This document shows, in pieces, positions 60,358 through 64,000 of a DNA stretch of 64,000 nt (positions are counted from its first letter, which is position 1; each line of letters starts with the position of its first letter). This DNA is from Amaurobius ferox (Eukaryota > Arthropoda > Arachnida > Araneae > Amaurobiidae). The notes below the pieces were generated by a model. That model was not told the DNA's origin. It saw only the letters and a program-made list of their open reading frames with translations, and did not search any database. A program made the translations under genes and the position numbers. The stretch spans positions 115,924,653-115,988,652 of the forward strand of contig OX578140.1 of assembly GCA_951213105.1 (NCBI GenBank), read 5' to 3'.

Positions 60358-61998
60358 ATTTGCAAGATACTCTTCGCTATTGGGAACATAAAAGACAAAG
60401 AATTTAATTTTCCAGTATTTAGTGGCGAAAGTTTAGATCAAGTATTATCGTACATTTACTCGGGAACATCACTTTGATCGAAAAAATCTTCATTGATCTG
60501 TTCTATGCAGCTGATTTCTTGAAGCTAGCTGACATGTGTCAACACATCAAAGAAAATGTAAATAACTTTATTTTCCTAGAATTGCATACCACTTTACTGC
60601 GGCATTCAAGAACTCCTCCCAGGAATGTCACAATAAATTTATAGGTTCATTGTCTTGCACTTTGAAGATATCATTCGTCATATTACATTTGAACTAGGCA
60701 AACTGTCTTTGCAAGTTTTGAGTTGATTTTTTTAGAAACAAGAGCTTCAAAATATCCATTGAAAGGGCTATGTGGCTGAAGATTCTCTCATAGGTACAAA
60801 AATACATTTTCAACAGGCAAACACTTGTGTCTTTAACTTTTAAATTACATGGCAAGGGAAGAAAGACATAGATATCTAGCGTCTGACATAACGAAACATG
60901 ATATTGTGGAAAACAAACCTTTTTGTGAGATATTAAATAGACTTAATCAAGAGAAATTCTATCAAGCTAATCTGGATATTTTGCATTACTTTTTGAAATC
61001 TCATTTTTTCCACTTGTTTAGTTTCATGTACCGAGCACATTCAAGTGTAAATATAATTGCAAAATATTTTGGAGAAGAAAATTGGAATGAAATATATATC
61101 GTATATGATGAAAATGTCGATTTGTGGCGTAAAATAGACAAGATCAATTCCTATTCCACGCAATTAATACCTATTGACCAATAACTGTATGCAATTCATT
61201 GCTTCGGTGGCGGTTGAATTACAATTGATTTAAGGGAATATGAAGGGATTCCCATGACGAATCCTAGGGTTCCTTATTTCGAAAGTGCTGTGGCAGTTTC
61301 ATGATCTATTGGTTTTTAATTCTTGACCTCCGTCCCTCCACTTCGAATTCGATTCATCACGAATTGTACTCAAATAATCTTGACATCTGAATGATGAATA
61401 ATGTGTAAACGTCTGTTTATCATTCAGACGTTAACACGTTGTCACGTATCATCACTCTATTCAATGTTACCCGTCCCATTTCTACATCCATTGCGTAAAA
61501 ATCTATGTAGTTGGAATTATGCAGCATGAAAAGAAAATGATTGCTCAAGTATATGATACAGAGACTCTACATTGTCAGGTCTACCATCACCTACTATCGT
61601 CTGTCGTGGATTTGCTTTAGTTGCTTCTCAATGGGAGACTATACTTGATTGCAAAAGCTACTAAATTCTGAGATCGAAACAAAGTAGATATGTTTTATCC
61701 TGAGGAGAATAAATGGAATTAACTACCAGATCGTCCGTGTACATTCCTCTCAGATATAGTAACTGTTTTCAATAGGCAATTACTTATTTATGACCCATTT
61801 GGTCCAGAAATACCAATGCTCGTTAGATGGAAAGATACCATGGAATGCTGGGAAGATCTTGACGAAGTGTCCCCATTTAAAAGACTTGAGCTGCAGTCTA
61901 CTCTGTACACATATTTTACTTCGGAGAATGAAGAATTATTAAGAGTTATCACCGAAGGAAACAGACATCCAAACGCCAAATTCCAAACACACATTTAA
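60358..61998 (+). pseudogene. BTB-Kelch pseudogene, copy 3
   Basis: The similarity runs from about residue 44 of the intact protein (FRKMFYAIGN equivalent) to the stop at 61996-61998. Early frameshifts break the BTB and BACK parts, for example one base missing in the YIYSGN codons and TGA in LSWF. The longest open part (60849-61184) covers LAREERHRYLASDITKHDIV to the first Kelch blade. The final 60 codons (61816-61998) are open with WKDTMECWEDLDEVSPF. An inserted inverted duplication lies at 61383-61432. Divergence from the intact gene looks greater than for copy 2. Confidence 0.9.
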
Positions 61999-62189
61999 GT
62001 GATTAACTATTGAAATAATGTTACATTGAAAGAAAAAGTTTGAAATATAGGATTGCATTTGTGACGTTTTACCTGTTTTCAATATAAAATAATAACGACT
62101 GTCTAAACACATTATTATGTATCTATATATTTACATCCCAAGCCGTTTTTATGCCATTCAATTTCTGTAGATCCATCAAATCGATACTA

Positions 62190-62575
62190 AAAATTCTGAT
62201 GTGAGCATCACATGACATTCCCTATATAATGCAATGAATTTACTTTTTTCACAGTGAAAACATGATGTTTAAGATTTTCGACACAATGTTTAAATGTTAA
62301 AATGTACATGTGGCACTTTTCCAGATGACAACATATAAAATTATTTTGAAGTACCAAATAAGGATATATTTCACGGAACTATAAATTGACAATTAACGAT
62401 ATTAATAGCATCCGCAATAAGCAATATAGTTCGTATAAATTTTAATAATGAATTCATTAATTTGTCGTCATTTTTACAATTTTAACGATATTTTCATCAA
62501 TCGAAGATGAAATATCTCCAAATTGGCGACAACTGGCTAAAGAAGTTGTAAAGTTATCGAAATCTAAAATATATA
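62190..62575 (+). repeat. M-family MITE fragment (unit with copy 3)
   Basis: The fragment opens with a GATGTGAGCATCACATGACA variant of the terminus and continues through TTACAATTTTAACGATATTT and AAATTGGCGACAACTGGC. The remainder was lost at or before the transposon inserted at 62678. Confidence 0.7.
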
Positions 62576-62677
62576 TATTTTGCTCATTTCTGATAAAAAT
62601 GTTGATACAAGCGGAATTAAACTGAATTACGGAGGTATGAGAAAGTTGAGTTAGAGATTCGCACTCATAACCATATA

Positions 62678-64000
62678 CAGGGTGGCCATACAAAAACTTC
62701 CCCGATATATGAACCCCTAGTGGTCTATTCACTCAACCAATCGAAAGGAAATTTCAGATATTGTTATTTGAAGGTATGCGCTCGAGATTGTGATAATTTC
62801 AAACAATAGAGCTCTCACGCTTACGGTTACAGTGAAAAAATTTCGAAATTTTCGAATGGCAACACCCACTTTTTTCCCATGCAAATTGATCATGGAAAAA
62901 CCATAAATGGCGTTGGAACGATACACGTATGACGAAAACTGGCGGTGTAAAATATTTGCAAAGAAGATCAAATATTTTACACCGCTAATTTACATGAACA
63001 ATGACAACACAACACAGGAGAGGGAAAAAAACTTTTATTGGAATTACAAGTTTTCAACGTGCCCACCTTCGCAGACGATAACGCATTGCATGCGGGAGAT
63101 TGTTGACAACAATGACGAACAATGAACATTTCAGGAGGAATCTGTATAAAATCACGTTTTATGACATCTTTCAATTCTGACAAATCTCGTGGATTTGATG
63201 CGTACATCTTAGATTTCAGATTATCCCAGAACAGGAAATCCATCAGAGTGAAGATCGGGGGATGGGGGTTGCTGCGAAACAGCAAAGTTACGGGAAATGA
63301 CTTTATCAAAAAAGTTCTGTGGCAGCACTTGTCGAACACATGCAGCGACGTCTGGAGGAGCACCATCTTGCATCCATACAATGTCATGAACGACATTTCG
63401 CTGCTGCAACTGGAATTACGTAATTCTACAACATTGTTTTATACTGTGATGGAACACGTTTGTGTGATGGAACACGGACCTGTGAAGGAACACGTTTGCA
63501 TACCATTATAAGTGACCTCTTCGAAGAAGTACTGACCGAGAAGTACTGTGTACATCGCAAGCACCGAATGCTTGCGATGCCGCGCCACACAGTCACTTTA
63601 GCTTCGTGTAAAGGCACTGGTGCCATATTGTGAAGATTTTTGTCAGCCCTTTGAACTCAGTTCTTGGAGTTTACGTTCGCAGTTAAGGAAAAATATGCCT
63701 CATACGTCCACAATATTCGCAGCGACGACCTGATATATCCATCATATTTGATGAAGAAAAATTTCACAAAGTCGACACGATGTTGCTCATCTCCAGGTTG
63801 CAACATCTGGACACGCTGGAATCGATAAGGAAACATCTGCAGAACAGAGTTCAGAAGCTTGAGGACTTTGGTTTGCAGTACATTCAAATTGCGGGCAACA
63901 CTTCTTGCAGTACGCAATGGACCTGCAGTAAACGTATTATGCACTTCCACAACAACTTCAACAGGAACAGATGGTCTTCCGGATCGCGGTCAATCACATG
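62678..64000 (-). mobile_element. IS630/Tc1/mariner-superfamily DNA transposon, truncated by window end
   Basis: The 3' terminal repeat begins CAGGGTGGCCATACAAAAAC after a TATA flank. The minus strand carries the transposase remnant, and the N-terminal part and other terminus lie beyond the window. Confidence 0.8.
62980..63950 (-). pseudogene. Mariner-like transposase (DDE/D), frameshifted
   Basis: The reading enters from the window end. The segment at 63950-63657 includes RVQMLQPGDEQHRVDFVKFF and ILWTYEAYFSLTANVNSKN. In the family the latter is a TDEAHF motif, so the first catalytic Asp is Tyr. The next piece (63626-63426) carries a KVTVWRGIAS block and is disturbed by a short local duplication of ACACG-containing 12-mers. 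The third (63409-63221) contains WMQDGAPPDVAACVRQVL with the second Asp. After a frameshift near 63250, MDFLFWDNLKSKMYASNPRD and LSELKDVIKRDFIQIPPEM follow with the third acidic residue. The catalytic change and frameshifts make it inactive. Confidence 0.88.

Larger units (their letters stand above)
59981..62575 (+). repeat. Segmental duplication unit with Kelch copy 3
   Basis: The upstream segment at about 60155-60290 aligns with 26835-26960 (ATATTCGTTCTAACGAGA, GAAGAACAA-AATATTTACAA). The pseudogene follows, and the 3' flank aligns with both other copies up to about 62575, where an MITE fragment is cut off. Confidence 0.85.

Noticed and set aside
63122..63511. 129-codon plus-strand frame
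   Set aside because: It is the antisense shadow of the mariner-like transposase remnant.

Overview
The window looks like AT-rich, repeat-dense nuclear DNA from an arthropod, probably a spider. The evidence is eukaryotic: degraded mariner, Tc1 and P-element/THAP9-type transposases, Ty3/gypsy-type LTRs, tRNA- and 5S-derived SINEs, long microsatellites and no operon structure. The spider assignment is an inference. It rests mainly on the body of a SINE at about 22.1-22.6 kb that resembles one I associate with orb-weaver genomes, and on overall composition.

Only one protein gene looks intact: an intronless BTB-BACK-Kelch gene at 27541-29304 (587 aa). It belongs to a decayed direct tandem array. 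A unit that includes the gene and about 7 kb downstream (26.65-36.76 kb) is repeated at 43.9-52.4 kb, where the gene is a chimeric pseudogene. It is repeated again at 60.0-62.6 kb as a frameshifted pseudogene. A 250-bp upstream-only stub lies at 53.66-53.91 kb, and a downstream-only remnant lies at 24.48-24.89 kb. Because the copies align, they act as empty-site controls for insertions. A 296-bp retroposon with an 11-bp target-site duplication (TSD), a solo LTR and a roughly 1-kb MITE are present in the first unit and absent from the second.

Layout. 0-12.6 kb: AT-rich DNA with a mariner (1.4-2.7 kb), a 5S-headed SINE (3.2-3.6 kb), tRNA-SINEs, a Tc1 remnant (4.7-5.4 kb) and MITEs. 12.6-21.3 kb: degenerate tandem repeats, a pogo-like remnant, nested DNA elements in a 58-bp tandem array (14.2-17.1 kb), a second 5S-headed SINE inserted in a tandem array (19.15-19.54 kb) and a structured (AT)n tract (20.69-21.06 kb). 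21.3-26.6 kb: a P-element/THAP9-like remnant, SINEs, a MITE and a GC-rich unclassified insert. 26.6-52.4 kb: the two large units, separated by MITE copies. 52.4-60.0 kb: repeat-family copies, a gypsy 3' end with its LTR, simple repeats and another LTR-like block. 60.0-64.0 kb: the last Kelch copy, then a DNA transposon that runs off the end of the window.

The most interesting signals are three. First, two SINEs share a 118-bp 5S rRNA head but carry different bodies and tails, each with a clear TSD. Second, the BTB-Kelch array shows evidence of mosaic recombination. Third, a high-copy MITE family carries a built-in CA microsatellite. I saw no CRISPR array, no intact tRNA gene and no bacterial features.
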